Assembly (NCBI GenBank): GCA_913050645.1
Contig: CAJXAG010000029.1
Location: forward strand, 1 to 13,179
Direction: 5' to 3'
Origin: an uncultured bacterium
GTDB taxonomy: Bacteria > Patescibacteriota > Minisyncoccia > Phycocordibacterales > UBA918
Length of the DNA: 13,179 nucleotides
The translations under genes were made by a program, and so were the position numbers. The notes under the pieces are model-generated. The model was given only the letters and a program-made list of their open reading frames with translations, did not search any database and was not told the origin of the DNA. Below are positions 4,597-12,047 of this stretch, one piece after another (the stretch's first letter is position 1; the number at the start of each line of letters is the position of its first letter).

Positions 4597-4911
4597 ATGC
4601 CCAGAATGTTAGTTGTAAAGCCGTCAGAGGTAAAGCAAGTTTTTACCGGAAGCGTTGAGACAGAAGAGGCGATTCGTGCCATTATCGGTCTCTTGGCTGA
4701 AAAAGGTGATTGCTGGGACGTTACGATCGCCGGACGTGCGATGCGTAAGATTATTACCAACGAGCACTACATCAAGGTGCTGCATACTGGTCGTGTCGGT
4801 CCTGGTGAACGCTATAAAGGCTCGAAGGCGGATGATGATACCGGTGGATACTTGGAAAAGTCTGGAAGTGGCTACAAGGTCACCAAAAAACTCATTGCTT
4901 CATGCTGGTAA
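4597..4911 (+). CDS. Small protein of unknown function (104 residues)
   Basis: The start at ATG 4597 is chosen because CAGGAG (4585-4590) lies six bases before it. An upstream in-frame ATA/ATG extension (from 4537) would run through the promoter. The protein begins MPRMLVVKPSEVKQVFTGSV, has a helix EEAIRAIIGLLAEKGDCWD, then VTIAGRAMRKIITNEHYIKV and a Gly-rich, charged stretch (RVGPGERYKGSKADDDTGGY) before ending LIASCW. There is no signal peptide or membrane segment. I do not recognise the family. The strong promoter, Shine-Dalgarno sequence and terminator make a single-gene unit and support it as a real, well-expressed gene. Confidence 0.8.
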   Translation: MPRMLVVKPSEVKQVFTGSVETEEAIRAIIGLLAEKGDCWDVTIAGRAMRKIITNEHYIKVLHTGRVGPGERYKGSKADDDTGGYLEKSGSGYKVTKKLIASCW

Positions 4912-4926
4912 GCGGTCAGTACAAAA

Positions 4927-4956
4927 CAAAAAGCGCCCAAGGTATGGGCGTTTTTT
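4927..4956. terminator. Convergent bidirectional terminator
   Basis: CGCCCA (4934-4939) pairs with TGGGCG (4945-4950), loop AGGTA, flanked by an A-run on the left and TTTTTT on the right, so it works on either strand. It separates the 104-residue gene from rbfA, whose stop codon is directly beside it. Confidence 0.88.
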
Positions 4957-5307
4957 CTATTCCTCATCAAACGTCGTTTCTGTTCCAGTCTCGGTAACCA
5001 GACGGTCAATGTTCTGCCGATGTCGTTCTCCGTAGTCCACCATGAAGTCTAGGTGGGGAATTTGCTTAATGCGCATATGTTTCATGACATAACGCCGCAT
5101 GTCGCCGCCTGAGCGCTTTAGGAAGGCAAGCGCGTCATCCTGTCGGTCTTCCGGGATGGTGGTGAAGAATACTGTTGCGTTTTTATAGTCCTTAGAAACA
5201 TCCGCACGGGTAATAGTAATAAGCGGGTTTGGATTCGCTTCTTGCTGTACATACTTTGCAGCAAGCTCTGCAAGGAGTATTGCAACTTTGGTTTGTCGAT
5301 CTTCCAT
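4957..5307 (-). CDS. rbfA: 30S ribosome-binding factor RbfA
   Basis: RbfA binds immature 30S subunits and helps in late 16S rRNA maturation and cold adaptation. The 116-residue length is normal for the family. The KH-like fold signature is visible: LITITRADVSKDYKNATVFF (29-48, the beta strand with the D..A.V pattern), a helix, then GGDMRRYVMKHMRIKQIPHL (67-86) followed by DFMVDYGERHRQNIDRL, matching the family's lR..l...l..r..P.l.F..D core. It follows infB as in many bacteria, 57 bases after its stop. No Shine-Dalgarno sequence precedes the ATG. AATATA lies six bases upstream, hinting at an extra leaderless promoter downstream of the intergenic hairpin. Confidence 0.93.
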   Translation of the reverse strand: MEDRQTKVAILLAELAAKYVQQEANPNPLITITRADVSKDYKNATVFFTTIPEDRQDDALAFLKRSGGDMRRYVMKHMRIKQIPHLDFMVDYGERHRQNIDRLVTETGTETTFDEE

Positions 5308-5327
5308 AATAAATATATTGGTCTACT

Positions 5328-5352
5328 ACAGGGGACATCCGATGTCCCCTGT
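5328..5352 (-). terminator. Perfect hairpin between infB and rbfA
   Basis: The arms ACAGGGGACAT (5328-5338) and ATGTCCCCTGT (5342-5352) form 11 pairs around a three-base loop. No T-run follows on either strand. It may attenuate transcription, protect an mRNA 3' end or mark an RNA-processing site between the two genes rather than act as a full terminator. Confidence 0.55.
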
Positions 5353-5364
5353 AATGGGTTATGG

Positions 5365-6864
5365 TTAAGTGATTACCGTGTCGAACCCTTCAATGTAGTC
5401 TCCCGGTGCCAGTTCAGTCTTTGAATCAATCTGCATACCGAATTCACCTTCTTTTACCTCCTGTACATCGTTTTTCATACTTTGGAGGTTGGTGATTTTT
5501 CCGCGCCCTACTTCAATATCTCGTCGAAGAATCTTTACCACTTGTCCGGCCTTCAATGTCCCCTCATCAAGTCGTCCACCGAGTACGTGGATGTTCTTTT
5601 GTGTACTGAAGTATACGAGGATCTTTGCGCGTCCAGTCATGATTTCTTCTTCCTTCTTTGGGGTTCGGTTCTTCAAAGCGGTTTCAAGCCATTCTGATAG
5701 TTCATAGATGATGCTAAAGGTGTCTATTTCCACGCCAAGTCGCTCTGCAAGTTCGGTAGCCGCTCGCTCAACTTTTACATTGAATCCTACAATGATTGCG
5801 TCTTCAGTGGCGCTCACATTCTGCACGTCGGTTACAGTGACGTCACCAACATTTGATTCGATTACACGCACTGCAATACGGTCTGACTCAAACTTCTCAA
5901 GTTCATGCTTGATAGCGTCGATGGTTCCCAGTACGTCAGCTTTGATCAGCAGGGGAACAACAGGGAGGTTTGTTTTTTCAAATTTGTTCCCCGTTTCGCC
6001 GGTTTGATTCCCTTCAACCATTTTTTCAGCTTCTTTCTTTGTTGCAACGGTAACAAAATCACTTCCTACGTCAGGAATCTCATTAAACCCGACAATCCCC
6101 ACAGGGGTAGAAAGCCCTGCTTCTTTGACTGCTTTCCCAGTGAAATCCTCCATGATACGTACCGGAGCGTACGAACTTCCAGAAACAACAAATGATCCAC
6201 TCTTGAGTGTTCCGTTCTTCACGATAAGTGTTGCGGTGGTACCGCGTTTTTCATCCATGTATCCTTCAATAATGGTTCCTGCTGCAGGTGCATTTGTGTC
6301 ACCCTCGAGCTCAGAAAGATCTGCGGCAAGCACCACAAGGTCAAGAAGATCATCAACTCCTTCGCCAGACTTTGCAGAGATACCCGCCCATGGAATATCT
6401 CCACCCATGCCCTCGATATAGATTTCATGTTCAATAAGGCTTGATTGTGTCTTTGGAATATCTGCAGCTGGCTTGTCGATTTTGTTGATTGCAACAATAT
6501 ATGGAATATCAGCAGCTTTGATACTCTCCAGTGCTTCAAGTGTCTGTGGCTTTACGCCGTCTTCAGCAGAAACGATGAGGATAGCAACGTCAGCAACGTC
6601 AGCACCGCGAAGACGCATTTCCTGGAATGCAGCATGGCCAGGAGTATCGAGAAAGGTGATTTTTTCTTCGGCACCTTCTTTTGTTTTGTGATCTACCACG
6701 TATGCGGAAAGATGCTGGGTGATACCACCAGCTTCACCGTCTACGACGTTGGAGCTTCGGATATGGTCAAGAAGCGTCGACTTTCCGTGGTCGATGTGTC
6801 CCATGATGACCACAACTGGTGGTCGCTTTATTACATTTGGTGCTGCTGCTTTTTTCTTTGCCAT
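5365..6864 (-). CDS. infB: Translation initiation factor IF-2, short form
   Basis: IF-2 is the GTPase that places fMet-tRNA on the 30S subunit and promotes subunit joining. From MAKKK the protein has 499 residues. All G motifs are present: G1 GHIDHGKST (22-30), G2 GGITQH (46-51), G3 DTPGHAAF (73-80), G4 NKID (127-130), G5 SAK (163-165). Domains II, III and C2 follow, ending GDYIEGFDTVIT. Only about 15 residues precede the G domain, so the long IF2N/N-terminal region of typical IF-2 (700-900 residues) is absent, as is usual in reduced genomes. The frame extends 27 codons upstream to 6945, but those residues do not look family-like and MAKKKAAAP is a typical start. No Shine-Dalgarno sequence is evident. 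rbfA follows on the same strand. Confidence 0.96.
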   Translation of the reverse strand: MAKKKAAAPNVIKRPPVVVIMGHIDHGKSTLLDHIRSSNVVDGEAGGITQHLSAYVVDHKTKEGAEEKITFLDTPGHAAFQEMRLRGADVADVAILIVSAEDGVKPQTLEALESIKAADIPYIVAINKIDKPAADIPKTQSSLIEHEIYIEGMGGDIPWAGISAKSGEGVDDLLDLVVLAADLSELEGDTNAPAAGTIIEGYMDEKRGTTATLIVKNGTLKSGSFVVSGSSYAPVRIMEDFTGKAVKEAGLSTPVGIVGFNEIPDVGSDFVTVATKKEAEKMVEGNQTGETGNKFEKTNLPVVPLLIKADVLGTIDAIKHELEKFESDRIAVRVIESNVGDVTVTDVQNVSATEDAIIVGFNVKVERAATELAERLGVEIDTFSIIYELSEWLETALKNRTPKKEEEIMTGRAKILVYFSTQKNIHVLGGRLDEGTLKAGQVVKILRRDIEVGRGKITNLQSMKNDVQEVKEGEFGMQIDSKTELAPGDYIEGFDTVIT

Positions 6865-6950
6865 ATTACGTGTGATCTTTAAAGGTGAGTAACGAAAAAC
6901 GCTGTTAATTAGCGCTCTATTGCCGGACACTGTACCATATAACATATGTA

Positions 6951-6965
6951 TTGGCTATAAGCCAA
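6951..6965. promoter_or_regulatory. Short palindrome upstream of infB
   Basis: TTGGCT-ATA-AGCCAA lies within the 246-base divergent interval 6865-7110. It contains a TATAAG/CTTATA element that could be part of a promoter or an operator. No convincing -35/-10 pair for infB could be fixed. Confidence 0.3.
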
Positions 6966-7075
6966 AGAGTGTGGCATTATGACCGTATACGTCCTGCAAG
7001 AAATTACAAAAGTTCAGTTTCTCGTGACGGAATAATTTTAAGATGTGGTCGAATACAATAATCATGTTTAATTTT

Positions 7076-7098
7076 GATAATGAAAGTATCAACTTTCA
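7076..7098 (+). promoter_or_regulatory. -10-like box overlapped by an inverted repeat before the desulfurase gene
   Basis: GATAAT (7076-7081) overlaps TGAAAGT-ATCA-ACTTTCA (7081-7098), a perfect seven-base inverted repeat ending 12 bases before the ATG. The placement suits an operator or a translation-affecting hairpin. The -35 region is weak. A second possible -10 (TACAAT, 7054-7059) lies upstream. Confidence 0.35.
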
Positions 7099-7110
7099 AT
7101 TTTTAACGGG

Positions 7111-8310
7111 ATGAAATTTCTGAGACCAAAGAAAAAACGCATTTATCTCGACTATGCAGCAACAACTCCGGTACGGCAGCGGGTTATTGACGCAATGCGC
7201 CCTTTTTTGCGTCGACAGTTTGCTAACCCAAGTGCAATCCACAAGGAGGGAGTCCGTGCGCGCGATGCAGTACAGGACGCACGTGAAAGCGTAGGAAGGT
7301 TGCTCAAAGCACGTCCTGAGCACGTGTATTTCACCGGAAGTGGTACGGAGAGTAATAACATTGCAATTCTTGGTACGATCGAAGCTCGGAGAAAACAAGG
7401 GGTTGCGTATTCGGACATGGAAGTTATTTCAACACCACTTGAGCATCCTTCGGTAAGCAAAACCCTTGAACATCTGCAGTCACTTGGCGTGACGGTACAT
7501 TTTCTTGAAGTGTCTTCAGAAGGACTGGTGGTCATTGAGTCACTGGAGCAACTCCTTTCACCGAAGACGGCCTTGGTGACCTTTGCGTATGTAAATAGTG
7601 AGATTGGAGTGGTGCAGGAGGTAGGGAAGATTGCACGTACCGTGAAGGCTCACGAGAAACGTCATGACGTACGTACGTACGTGCATACTGACGCCGCACA
7701 GGCTCCGTTGTGGCTCTCTTGTGAGCTTGATCGGCTGATGGTCGATATGCTTTCGCTTGATGCAGGGAAGTGCTACGGGCCAAAAGGGGTTGGAGTGCTG
7801 GTGTCGCGGCACGGCGTGAGGCTCTCGCCAGTTGTGTATGGCGGTCCACAAGAGGGTGGGTTGCGTCCTGCTACCGAAAATGTTGCGGGAATAGTTGGTG
7901 CAGCTGAAGCGCTGCGAGTTGCGCAAGTACATCGCGAAGCGCGGGTCCAAAAAACAACTGAGTTACGAAACTTCACCATTGATGCACTTTTAAAGATAGA
8001 GGGAGTGGTACTTAACGGATCGCGAGAACATCGCGTTGCGAACAATGTAAATATCTCTATTGCTGGTATCGACTCGGAGTTTGCAGTAGTGGTGCTCGAC
8101 GAAAAAGGAATTGCCTGCTCAACGAAGTCTGCATGTTCTGGTGCAGGTGGAGGTGGCAGTAGTGTTGTCATGGCTATTTCTAAAGATGAAGCACGCGCAA
8201 ACTCGTCGATTCGCTTTACCTTCGGGGAAGAAACGACACATACAGAAATAAGAAGAGCGGTTGCAGCGCTGCAGCAACATGTTCAAAAGATTCAGAAATT
8301 TGACTTTTAG
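7111..8310 (+). CDS. Cysteine desulfurase, NifS/IscS family
   Basis: This PLP enzyme takes sulfur from L-cysteine for Fe-S clusters and tRNA thiolation. The 399 residues show YLDYAATTPV (12-21), TGSGTESNNIAI (75-86), LEHPSV (110-115; His stacks on PLP), HTDAAQA (192-198), the PLP lysine in DAGKCYGPKGVG (K220), GGPQEGGLRPATENV (244-258) and a mobile catalytic loop CSTKSACSGAGGGGSSVVMA with Cys342 as the likely persulfide residue. Two deviations stand out. The residue before the PLP lysine is Gly, not the usual His. The loop reads KSAC rather than GSAC and carries extra Cys336 and a Gly run. A short basic leader (KFLRPKKKR) precedes the fold. No iscU, sufU or mnmA partner lies in the window. 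Only GGG directly before the ATG recalls a ribosome site, and it is too close to be one. Confidence 0.93.
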   Translation: MKFLRPKKKRIYLDYAATTPVRQRVIDAMRPFLRRQFANPSAIHKEGVRARDAVQDARESVGRLLKARPEHVYFTGSGTESNNIAILGTIEARRKQGVAYSDMEVISTPLEHPSVSKTLEHLQSLGVTVHFLEVSSEGLVVIESLEQLLSPKTALVTFAYVNSEIGVVQEVGKIARTVKAHEKRHDVRTYVHTDAAQAPLWLSCELDRLMVDMLSLDAGKCYGPKGVGVLVSRHGVRLSPVVYGGPQEGGLRPATENVAGIVGAAEALRVAQVHREARVQKTTELRNFTIDALLKIEGVVLNGSREHRVANNVNISIAGIDSEFAVVVLDEKGIACSTKSACSGAGGGGSSVVMAISKDEARANSSIRFTFGEETTHTEIRRAVAALQQHVQKIQKFDF

Positions 8311-8331
8311 CATTATTTATGGTTCTATTAT
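8300..8331 (+). promoter_or_regulatory. Possible promoter of the 70-residue gene
   Basis: TTGACT (8300-8305, inside the end of the desulfurase gene), 17 bases, TTCTAT (8323-8328) with TG one base upstream. An overlapping TATTAT (8326-8331) has a 20-base spacer. Confidence 0.4.
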
Positions 8332-8352
8332 CTCTAGAAAGGAGACGACACC

Positions 8353-8565
8353 ATGAAGAAGAATATGGTAGTGAAGTTGCCAGTAGCAGGCGAAGCGCAT
8401 CTGAGACTGTCGATCCGACATTATGAAGCATATTTGGAGTGTATGCAGATACATCCAGAAATGCCAAAGAAGACAAAGAAGAAGCTGCGTAGGGCACTGA
8501 AAAGTCTAGATAGTAGTATGCGTATGCTACTGGATGATGAGTTCATGGTTCCCAAAGCAAAATAA
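8353..8565 (+). CDS. Small basic protein of unknown function (70 residues)
   Basis: AAAGGAG (8338-8344) sits eight bases before the ATG, one of the best ribosome sites in the window. The protein MKKNMVVKLPVAGEAHLRLS... is predicted mostly helical. It has a Lys/Arg cluster KKTKKKLRRALK (about 39-50) followed by an acidic LLDDEF and a basic end PKAK. It has no membrane segment, signal peptide or known motif. The clean frame, ribosome site and following terminator support a real gene. A nucleic-acid or ribosome-binding role would fit the charge, but that is only a guess. Confidence 0.78.
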   Translation: MKKNMVVKLPVAGEAHLRLSIRHYEAYLECMQIHPEMPKKTKKKLRRALKSLDSSMRMLLDDEFMVPKAK

Positions 8566-8594
8566 GAACATTCTATTTTGAGCTATGCTCAACT

Positions 8595-8616
8595 CCGGTC
8601 TATGGCCGGTTTTTTT
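8595..8616 (+). terminator. Terminator of the 70-residue gene
   Basis: CCGGTC/GGCCGG with loop TAT (one T-G pair) is followed by seven T. A smaller hairpin TTGAGC-TAT-GCTCAA lies just upstream (about 8578-8592). Confidence 0.85.
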
Positions 8617-8621
8617 AATGC

Positions 8622-8649
8622 TTGACTACTAGGCATCTTTCGCTATGGT
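8622..8649 (+). promoter_or_regulatory. Promoter of the HAD-like gene
   Basis: TTGACT (8622-8627), 16 bases, TATGGT (8644-8649), starting six bases after the preceding terminator's T-run. The leader to the TTG start would be about 35 bases. Confidence 0.65.
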
Positions 8650-8690
8650 GCTCTCATAACCAACAATCCAAGAAGAAAAGGAGAAAGAAA

Positions 8691-9173
8691 TTGGAAAAAC
8701 TTGGTATCGACGTCGGAGGTGTGATCATTGCTGCAAGCAATGATGGGTCCGACACTTCGTTCTTTGAAGAAAACTATCTACTCTCAACACCTGTTGAAGG
8801 TATGTATGACGCGATTGCACAATTGGTCTCTGACCGATTTGGTGAAAACACGTACATTATCTCGAAGTGTGGTGCCCGCGTTGAAAAACGCACTAGAGAG
8901 TGGTTGCAATACAACGATTTCTACAATCGTACCGGTATGCATCCAGATCACGTTCGCTTCACGCGTACACGGGAAGGAAAAGCGCCGATTTGCGACGAAC
9001 TTGGCATTACTCACTTTGTAGATGATCGTCTGGACGTCCTGCGTCATATGACGAATGTACAACATCAGTTTCTGTTTCAAGGTCACGCCCGGGAGATGGA
9101 AAGATACAAGCATCTGCTTCGTACGGTACACCATGTACACACATGGCAGGAGATTGTTGAGGTGTTGCTGTAA
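8691..9173 (+). CDS. HAD-superfamily-like protein starting at TTG (160 residues)
   Basis: TTG 8691 is chosen because AAGGAG (8678-8683) lies seven bases before it and the product then opens directly with the first HAD strand, MEKLGIDVGGVII. A reading from 8622 would translate the promoter. HAD motifs in order are D7 in IDVGG (nucleophile position), Ser58 in YIISKCG (motif II), Lys97 in REGKAPIC (motif III) and D111-D112 in THFVDDRLDVL (motif IV). The usual second aspartate of motif I (DxD) is Gly9. TREWLQYNDFYNRTG between motifs II and III is typical of a conserved HAD-like family of unknown substrate found in bacteria and plants. Without the general acid-base Asp it may be a slow phosphatase or a binding protein. 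It has its own promoter and terminator. The fold call is firm; the reaction is unknown. Confidence 0.85.
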   Translation: MEKLGIDVGGVIIAASNDGSDTSFFEENYLLSTPVEGMYDAIAQLVSDRFGENTYIISKCGARVEKRTREWLQYNDFYNRTGMHPDHVRFTRTREGKAPICDELGITHFVDDRLDVLRHMTNVQHQFLFQGHAREMERYKHLLRTVHHVHTWQEIVEVLL

Positions 9174-9174
9174 A

Positions 9175-9205
9175 GTCACTGCAGGGCTACTGCTGTGGCT
9201 TTTTT
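9175..9205 (+). terminator. Terminator of the HAD-like gene
   Basis: GTCAC-T-GCAG pairs with CTGC-T-GTGGC (nine pairs, one T-T mismatch, one G-T pair), loop GGCTA, followed by six T. It starts directly after the stop codon. Confidence 0.8.
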
Positions 9206-9211
9206 ATATTC

Positions 9212-9241
9212 TTGACCAACGCCCAAATAAATTGCAATATA
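9212..9241 (+). promoter_or_regulatory. Likely promoter of clpB
   Basis: TTGACC (9212-9217), 17-18 bases, then CAATAT/AATATA within TTGCAATATA, giving a leader of about 95 bases. The leader holds TTTTC-TGA-GAAAA (9294-9306) and two copies of ACGTAT (9254-9259, 9309-9314). No CIRCE-type inverted repeat is seen, and no Shine-Dalgarno sequence precedes the ATG. Confidence 0.5.
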
Positions 9242-9341
9242 GGTAGAGTACATACGTATATCCCGATGACAGATTGACGGTTTTTTGCACGAATTTTCTG
9301 AGAAAACTACGTATCTACATAATTAACTTGAACTAATTTCT

Positions 9342-12047
9342 ATGCCTAATTTTCATAACTTTACCTCACGCGCAAAGGAAGCGATTCGCAAAGCCCATGA
9401 GCTTGCTATTGAACGTGGACAGAACCATGTGAGTCCAGTGCATCTTCTCACGGCTCTTACCATGCAAGACGAAAGTGCGGTTATTTCTATTCTCGATCAG
9501 CTCGATATCGATATCATTGAGATGACAGATATGCTTCTCGAGTCACTTGAAGAGCCTGACATGACATCGAATGTATCGCAGTCGTATCAACTGTACCTTA
9601 CACCAGAGCTTGCAAAAGCACTTGAGAAGTCTGCAAACATTGCTGAACAACTTGGTGACTCATATGTGGGTGTTGAACATCTTTTCATGGCAGCTTTGGA
9701 GTATCCAGGGCCAGCTATTGAAGTACTGCAGCGACTGAGTCTCCAGAACGACCAAGTAGGAAAGGCGGTACAAGACATCCGTGACAACAACATCACTGAC
9801 GCACAGCAACCGAAGAAGTTTCGGGCACTTTCCAAGTACACACGAAACCTCACGAAAATGGCACAAGACAATAAGCTCGACCCTGTCATTGGGCGCGATG
9901 TGGAAGTGCAGCGGGTGATTCAGATTCTCTCACGCCGTACTAAGAACAATCCTGTGCTTATTGGGGAGGCTGGTGTAGGAAAGACCGCAATCGCAGAAGG
10001 ACTTGCGCAGATGATTTCAGTAGGGAATGTGCCGGAGTCAATGAAAGAAAAGGAGATCCTTACCCTCGACCTTGGTTTGCTTGTGGCAGGAACGAAGTTT
10101 CGTGGTGAGTTTGAGGAACGTTTGAAGGCAGTTATGAAGGAAGTGGAGACAGCACAGGGGAGTGTTATTCTCTTTATCGACGAGCTTCATACGATTGTGG
10201 GCGCAGGTGCGTCTGAGGGTTCTATGGATGCTTCAAACATGCTCAAGCCAGCACTTGCGCGTGGTGAGGTGCGGATCATTGGTGCGACGACGCTTAAGGA
10301 GTATCAGAAGCATATTGAAAAAGATCCTGCACTGACGCGACGGTTTCAGCCGGTGCATGTACACGAACCATCACAAGAAGACGCGATCGCAATCCTTCGT
10401 GGTATTGCAGAGAAGTATGAACTCTTTCACGGGGTGCGTATTACCGATGATGCGATTGTGTCGGCGGTCAATTTCTCAAGTCGCTACATTACCGACCGAT
10501 TTTTGCCAGACAAGGCAGTGGACCTGATCGACGAAGCTGCTTCAGCATTGCGTATTTCACTTGAAAATAAGCCTGAGGAGCTTGTGTTGGCTGATCGTGA
10601 TGTTCGACGTTTAGAGATTGAAAAAGAAGCACTTAAAAAGGATGAGGAGACCTCAGAGACCGCAGAGAAGCGAAAGCTCCGCACACGGCTGCGAGAGATT
10701 GATAAAGAGATTGGTGAGCTTCGCGAGAAAACCGCTGCACTTGAAACAAAATGGAATAATGAAAAAGAGGCCCTCGATGCTATAGGTGTCTTGAAGAAGG
10801 AACTCGAAGAACTGCGTATTGAGGCAGAAAACGCCGAAGCAATGGCAGATCTTACACGTGCTGCAGAGATTCGTTACGATTCAATCCCTGCAGTCGAGAA
10901 AGACCTTGAAGAGAAAATGAAACGCCTGAAGAAGCTCCAACGCTCACGTCGCCTTCTGAAAGAGGAAATTACTGAAGAAGATATTGCTTCAGTGGTATCT
11001 CGATGGACTGGGATTCCGGTCGCACGCATGATGGAAGAAGAGGTTAAGAAACTTGCACGTATGGAAGAGGAGCTTACAGAGCGTGTAGTAGGGCAAGATC
11101 ATGCGGTGCAGCTTGTTGCAGACGCAGTGAAGCGTTCGCGTGCAGGTATTGCTGATCCAAATCGGCCAATCGGTTCATTCCTGTTCTTGGGACCAACAGG
11201 GGTAGGCAAGACAGAGCTCTCAAAGGTTCTTGCTGACTTTATGTTTGACGATAAGGATGCACTACTACGTATCGATATGTCTGAGTTTATGGAAAAACAC
11301 TCAGTTTCGAAGATTATTGGCTCTCCTCCGGGGTACGTTGGACATGATGAAGGTGGTTCGATCACCGAAAAGGTGCGCCATCGTCCATATTCAGTAATTT
11401 TGCTTGATGAGGTAGAAAAGGCACATCCTGAAGTATTCAACGTGCTCTTGCAGGTGCTTGACTCAGGACATCTGACAGATGCAAAAGGTCGCAAGGTAAA
11501 TTTCAAGAATACCGTTATCATCATGACGTCGAACATTGGTGCTGAGCATATCGATCGCATGTCGAACTTTGGCTTCTCTGGTGATCGTGACGATGCGTCA
11601 CAGTACGTACAAGCAAAAGACAAAGTGATGGATAGTCTAAAGAATTACTTCAGACCAGAGTTTCTTAATCGCCTTGATGAGATCATTGTCTTTGACATTC
11701 TCGGACAGTCAACGATTCGTTCTATTGTGGAGATGCAGGTATCTGAAGTACAAGAACGACTTGCTGAAAAAGATATTAAATTGACACTTACCAAAGATGT
11801 ATATGACTACCTTGCGCAAGAAGGGTACGACCCTCGGTTTGGTGCACGGCCGCTCAAGCGCGTAATCCAGAGTAAGATTCTCACTCCTGTTGCTTCACAG
11901 ATGGTAGGACAGGGCATGTTGCAGGGTGGTACTGTGAAAGTCACCATGAAAAAAGGAGAGAAAGAGCTTTCATTTGAGGTACAGAAAAAGGGAGCGAAAA
12001 AGAAATCTGCTAAGAAAGCAAAAACGAAAGTCGTCACTTCCGTGTAA
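9342..12047 (+). CDS. clpB: Hsp100 disaggregase ClpB with a ClpC-like FGF loop
   Basis: A AAA+ unfoldase of 901 residues. The Clp N domain spans about 1-150. D1 has Walker A GEAGVGKT (208-215), pore loop GTKFRGEFEER (250-260), Walker B ILFIDE (276-281) and arginines R333-R334. A ClpB-length coiled-coil middle domain (about 405-545) opens with NKPEEL, includes ELRIEAENAEAMADLTRAAE and is followed by SRWTGIPV. D2 has Walker A GPTGVGKT (617-624), pore loop GSPPGYVG (660-667), Walker B ILLDE (686-690) and sensor 2 GARPLKR (834-840). After TSNIGAEHIDRM there is an extra stretch with NFGF (742-745) before KVMDSLKNYFRPEFLNR. ClpC and ClpA carry their ClpP-docking [LIV]GF/L tripeptide at this place, and classical ClpB lacks it. 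A Lys-rich tail (883-897) follows. Whether it only disaggregates with DnaK or also feeds ClpP is open. Transcription is monocistronic. Confidence 0.95.
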   Translation: MPNFHNFTSRAKEAIRKAHELAIERGQNHVSPVHLLTALTMQDESAVISILDQLDIDIIEMTDMLLESLEEPDMTSNVSQSYQLYLTPELAKALEKSANIAEQLGDSYVGVEHLFMAALEYPGPAIEVLQRLSLQNDQVGKAVQDIRDNNITDAQQPKKFRALSKYTRNLTKMAQDNKLDPVIGRDVEVQRVIQILSRRTKNNPVLIGEAGVGKTAIAEGLAQMISVGNVPESMKEKEILTLDLGLLVAGTKFRGEFEERLKAVMKEVETAQGSVILFIDELHTIVGAGASEGSMDASNMLKPALARGEVRIIGATTLKEYQKHIEKDPALTRRFQPVHVHEPSQEDAIAILRGIAEKYELFHGVRITDDAIVSAVNFSSRYITDRFLPDKAVDLIDEAASALRISLENKPEELVLADRDVRRLEIEKEALKKDEETSETAEKRKLRTRLREIDKEIGELREKTAALETKWNNEKEALDAIGVLKKELEELRIEAENAEAMADLTRAAEIRYDSIPAVEKDLEEKMKRLKKLQRSRRLLKEEITEEDIASVVSRWTGIPVARMMEEEVKKLARMEEELTERVVGQDHAVQLVADAVKRSRAGIADPNRPIGSFLFLGPTGVGKTELSKVLADFMFDDKDALLRIDMSEFMEKHSVSKIIGSPPGYVGHDEGGSITEKVRHRPYSVILLDEVEKAHPEVFNVLLQVLDSGHLTDAKGRKVNFKNTVIIMTSNIGAEHIDRMSNFGFSGDRDDASQYVQAKDKVMDSLKNYFRPEFLNRLDEIIVFDILGQSTIRSIVEMQVSEVQERLAEKDIKLTLTKDVYDYLAQEGYDPRFGARPLKRVIQSKILTPVASQMVGQGMLQGGTVKVTMKKGEKELSFEVQKKGAKKKSAKKAKTKVVTSV

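Noticed and set aside
4655..5035. 126-codon frame overlapping the 104-residue gene and rbfA
   Set aside because: It reads out of frame through a terminator and into the antisense of rbfA.
5482..6882. Several rightward frames of 70-145 codons antisense to infB
   Set aside because: infB is unmistakable on the other strand, and these have no ribosome sites or recognisable products.
6864..6945. 27-codon N-terminal extension of infB
   Set aside because: The residues are not family-like and MAKKK is a typical start; no ribosome site supports the farther ATG.
9206..9341. CIRCE or other heat-shock operator before clpB
   Set aside because: No TTAGCACTC-N9-GAGTGCTAA or similar repeat; only a short TTTTC/GAAAA palindrome is present.
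10484..11623. Antisense frames of 66 and 174 codons inside clpB
   Set aside because: Ser-rich products typical of the reverse strand of a coding gene; no promoter or start signals.
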